Part shown: positions 61,801-64,000 of the stretch, in pieces | Layout: the number at the start of each line of letters is the position of its first letter | How positions within the stretch are numbered: the first letter of the stretch is position 1 | Assembly: GCF_025698545.1 (NCBI RefSeq) | Contig: NC_068569.1 | Coordinates: 9,238,001 to 9,302,000 of the forward strand | DNA from: Gossypium raimondii | Lineage: Eukaryota; Streptophyta; Magnoliopsida; Malvales; Malvaceae | Reading direction: 5' to 3' | Length of the DNA: 64,000 nt | The notes under the pieces: model-generated | Seen by the model: only the letters and a program-made list of their open reading frames with translations | Told to the model about the DNA's origin: nothing | The model's database searches: none | Translations under genes and position numbers: made by a program

Positions 61801-64000
61801 TGGTTTACCATATAGGTTCTCATCGGATCTCTATACAATTGATGATTCTCTCCCATTCATCCTCAACATTCTCCTGGCTAATTTTGTGGGACTGTTAGGA
61901 ATAGCAGTAGTTTTGTCCTATGTTCAGGTATTTTGGACATCCATTACTTCGATTCTATAGTCTTCCAGATTTCAATAAATTAAATAGCCCTAGTGATGAA
62001 ATTTTGATGGAAACAATTTACGTAAATTTTGTAGGTCTTCTTCTTGCTTCTACTATTTCCTTTTTGGTACATCTATAGCAAGCTGCAGGTATTTGCTTGA
62101 CTTTGTCATGTCCATTCTTTAGAACATATTTATGGTTTATCCATTCTTACAGAACTTAAGGAGGTGTATCTGTATATCTGAGTAGATGCATAAATGCAAA
62201 CTTGTTTGAATTGAGAATAGTGGGGAATAAATGAAAATTTCAAATTTCAAGAAGCAAAATGGCTGAAAACAGGAAGAAATGGAGCTAAAGATATAGAAAT
62301 TATCGGACAATTGTAAGTATTAAGGTGGATGTGAAACCCTTGGTTCCAGAACTGAGTATATCTATTCTAATTTATACAAGACTAAAAAAAGAAAAATGAC
62401 TTTGAAATGAGGTAGAGCTGAGTAGAACCTGTTGATTAACAATAAGCTCATTTTAAGTTTGCAGAGGTTGTATATTTAGGTTCTCTTTATTCAGTCAAAA
62501 GTTTTGTAGTTCTTCTACAGGTCGACATCTAGAGAACTGCGAAGGTTGGACAGTGTCTCACGCTCTCCAATTTATGCATCCTTCACGGAGACACTCGATG
62601 GATCATCAACTATACGAGCTTTCAATTCTGAGGTAGATTTTCAGATTTTAGTAATCCCTTGTTTATTAGTTCCTTTAGATGTTCATAGGTCATAGGAGAA
62701 AAGCTCAACTGTTCTAAAGAACATGAGAGTCAGATTCTGAATTCATTTTGTGTTGATTATTTTAGAGATTGTATTAGCTGTTGTTCTTTCCTATAGAAAG
62801 GAGTTCAACCTTTTCAATGTATGTCATATATGATATAACAGTCATCAATTCTGCTGTTTATTTACAGAGAGTTGTGAGGCTTTAACCTGCATAGGGCAAA
62901 AATTGGAATTCTTGCCTTTTGTAAGAGTTCTATCCATTTCCAAATCATTTTAGTTATGGAATCTCGAATTATTTTAAGAAAAATCATAATAATTAACAGT
63001 GCTTGTCTTAAAAAGGAACACTGAGCTGTCACCCCTATACATTGAAGTACTTTGTGACTTGGGTTTCAATGTTGAAACGTTAAGATGAACTGAAGGTGTA
63101 AGCCCTCTAGTTTGTTTAAAAAGCAGCTAGAGAGCTCATAATTACTCTGCTATTTAATCATGGAAGCTGCATAGAAGGACTGATATAATGAGCCAATGTC
63201 CAAGGGCAAAGTACTGTATGCAGTTTGACGTCCATTCTAGCCTCAGTTACTACATATGCTCTAACCATCCCCAAACTTAATTTGTTTTCCTGAAATATGC
63301 GTCTTGATTTTAGCTTTAAGTTGTTAACACATTGAATTTCTCAGTCCCCTTGTTCATCAGACTTCCCTATACTTTTTGGGGACTGAACCTTGACTGTATA
63401 TACAGTTTGGCAAAGAGAATGAATAGATGGCATGAAAAGCATAAATAATTTGAGAGGAAAAGAACATTATTGACGGTTATGACTGGGATCTGAACAGGAT
63501 TATTTCTTGGCTAGATTCACTGAGCTTGTAGCACAGTATCAGAGAACTTCATATTCAGAGTTAATAGCAAGTTTGTGGCTTTCCCTGCGCCTTCAGGTAT
63601 ATTCTAAAACTTTATGCAGTGAAAGTTATATTCTGAAGTTATGCTTGTAATCAGTATTGTTTTTTCGTGTTGAACAGTTATTAGCTGCATCCATAATATC
63701 ATTTATTGCTGTGATGGCTATCATTGGATCTCATGGAAGTTTACCAATTAGTTTTGGTACCCCAGGGCTGGTATATTCCTGAATTTCTTCAAATTGAACT
63801 TGTAGGCTACTCATTTTAGGAATAAAAGGAAATCGTTGAAGCTCTTTGGTATTTCCTTGTATCTGGGAGCCAAATGGATAATCTGCATCCCATGTTCTTC
63901 TACAGGTAGGATTAGCCCTTTCATATGCAGCTCCAATTGTTTCCTTGTTGGGAAGCTTCTTGACAAGTTTTACTGAAACAGAAAAAGAAATGGTTTCAAT
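43867..64000 (+). CDS. ABCC13: ABCC-type (MRP) ABC transporter, ABCC13-like, 3' end outside window
   Basis: Thirty-one exons rebuilt by hand keep one frame for about 1,190 residues and run off the right edge. The order is an N-terminal membrane domain (TMD0), TMD1, NBD1 and most of TMD2; NBD2 is not in the window. NBD1 has Walker A VGSGKSS, the signature [13 protein letters not shown] and Walker B VYLLDD. Family members pump organic anions, glutathione conjugates and similar compounds across vacuolar or plasma membranes; the substrate of this one is not known. The N terminus ([27 protein letters not shown]) and the linker regions resemble Arabidopsis ABCC13. The start is the ATG at 43867, just before a donor. 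Intron 2 appears to be AT-AC. The exon lists are in the four entries that follow. Confidence 0.93.
43936..43957 (+). repeat. Poly-A run in ABCC13 intron 1
   Basis: Twenty-two consecutive A residues, 28 bp after the exon 1 donor. Confidence 0.95.
44430..44551 (+). other. ABCC13: AT-AC (U12-type) intron 2 of ABCC13
   Basis: Exon 2 ends GATGACTT and is followed by ATATCCTTCTC, nearly the U12 donor consensus ATATCCTTT. Exon 3 begins after ...TTCGTGTTTAC. Splicing TT to G gives Leu and the sequence CFDDLVLGFGIN. TTCCTTATT at 44534-44542 is a fair match to the U12 branch site TTCCTTRAY, about 11 nt before the acceptor. No GT-AG pair in the interval keeps the frame and the family sequence. Confidence 0.8.
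48933..55743 (+). other. ABCC13: ABCC13 exons 8-17: first transmembrane domain (TMD1)
   Basis: Exons: 48933-49172, 49438-49507, 50472-50532, 51272-51359, 52532-52650, 52995-53092, 54349-54415, 55202-55319, 55437-55553, 55663-55743. Together 353 residues. Landmarks: [87 protein letters not shown] and [12 protein letters not shown], all in the order known for ABCC membrane domains. Every intron is GT-AG. Confidence 0.9.
55815..56060. mobile_element. MITE-like short-motif element in ABCC13 intron 17
   Basis: Perfect 11-bp terminal inverted repeats, ACCTGTCAATT (55815-55825) and AATTGACAGGT (56050-56060), bound 246 bp rich in GGGTT and GGGTTCGG-like words. AGTTATT occurs just outside both ends (about 5 bp outside on the left, 2 bp on the right) and may be part of a hAT-style 8-bp target duplication with slightly longer element ends. 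No coding capacity. Confidence 0.65.
56112..60313 (+). other. ABCC13: ABCC13 exons 18-23: first nucleotide-binding domain (NBD1)
   Basis: Exons: 56112-56360, 57897-57998, 58093-58160, 59199-59330, 59438-59585, 60033-60313. The domain begins near [10 protein letters not shown]. Walker A is cut by an intron: VAVVGE ends exon 18 and [10 protein letters not shown] opens exon 19. The Q-loop reads YAPQVPWILSG, the signature [13 protein letters not shown] and Walker [16 protein letters not shown]. Asp rather than Glu follows Walker B, as is common in NBD1 of ABCC proteins and linked to weak ATP hydrolysis. The His-loop is CTHNVQ. Exon 23 carries the acidic linker to TMD2. Confidence 0.92.
57545..57637. 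repeat. Fold-back repeat in ABCC13 intron 18
   Basis: The arms 57545-57575 and 57607-57637 are 31 nt long and pair at 28 of 31 positions (AAGGATG...ATGGTTA against its complement), with a 31-nt loop. Further partial pairing extends outward (GAAGGATG and CATCCTTCGTCC). Likely a small MITE; no target duplication was assigned. Confidence 0.65.
60415..64000 (+). other. ABCC13: ABCC13 exons 24-31: second transmembrane domain (TMD2), incomplete
   Basis: Exons: 60415-60571, 61559-61734, 61816-61927, 62035-62088, 62510-62632, 63498-63596, 63678-63770, 63906-64000 (continues). Landmarks: [98 protein letters not shown] and [10 protein letters not shown]. The last exon is open at the window edge, so NBD2 should follow beyond 64,000. 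Confidence 0.9.

Noticed and set aside
60415..64000. A half-size ABC transporter lacking NBD2
   Set aside because: The frame is open at the window edge inside TMD2, so the missing NBD2 is only truncation by the window.

Overview
The window is nuclear DNA of a dicot plant: AT-rich, intron-split genes far apart, and long LTR-retrotransposon remains. The gene complement and the LTR style (long LTRs opening TGTAAYRNCC, with clusters of CACACGG/CGTGTG words) suggest Malvaceae, most likely cotton (Gossypium). That assignment is inference from general knowledge; no search was run.

Layout. 1-9,326 is a transposon graveyard without host genes. It holds the 3' end of one LTR (1-796, +), a complete solo LTR (1,238-4,235, +) with a perfect 5-bp target duplication (GGATG), and a second solo LTR in the opposite orientation (4,343-9,326, -; duplication GCAAT) into which a third solo LTR (5,081-7,414, +) has jumped. 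From 11.4 kb on come the genes: an early-nodulin-like phytocyanin (11,461-12,192, +), an orphan 3' exon (13,502-13,576, -), a single-exon receptor-like kinase with a giant activation-segment insert (15,064-17,220, -), a long gene-free stretch (17.2-25.5 kb) with retroelement crumbs including an RNase H relic, an intronless PLS-type PPR protein (25,460-27,385, +), a seven-exon cyclic nucleotide-gated channel of the CNGC5/6/9 type (29,917-34,336, +), a twelve-exon gene for the plastid photosystem II assembly factor LPA3 (35,894-40,137, -), and the first 31 exons of an ABCC-type ABC transporter like Arabidopsis ABCC13 (43,867 to beyond 64,000, +). The channel and LPA3 genes converge tail to tail; LPA3 and the ABC transporter diverge across 3.7 kb, each with a CACGTG box upstream.

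I rebuilt exon-intron structures by hand. Every junction keeps the reading frame, and all introns are GT-AG except ABCC13 intron 2, which has an ATATCCTT donor and an AC acceptor and is read as a U12-type AT-AC intron. The genes do not form a pathway or cluster; they are ordinary independent plant genes.

I found no convincing new multi-gene system. The most unusual signals are the arrays of short hairpins at the same place in two LTR subfamilies (same fold, different sequence), the roughly 320-residue excess in the kinase activation segment, the AT-AC intron, and several fold-back or short-motif repeats, some sitting in introns.
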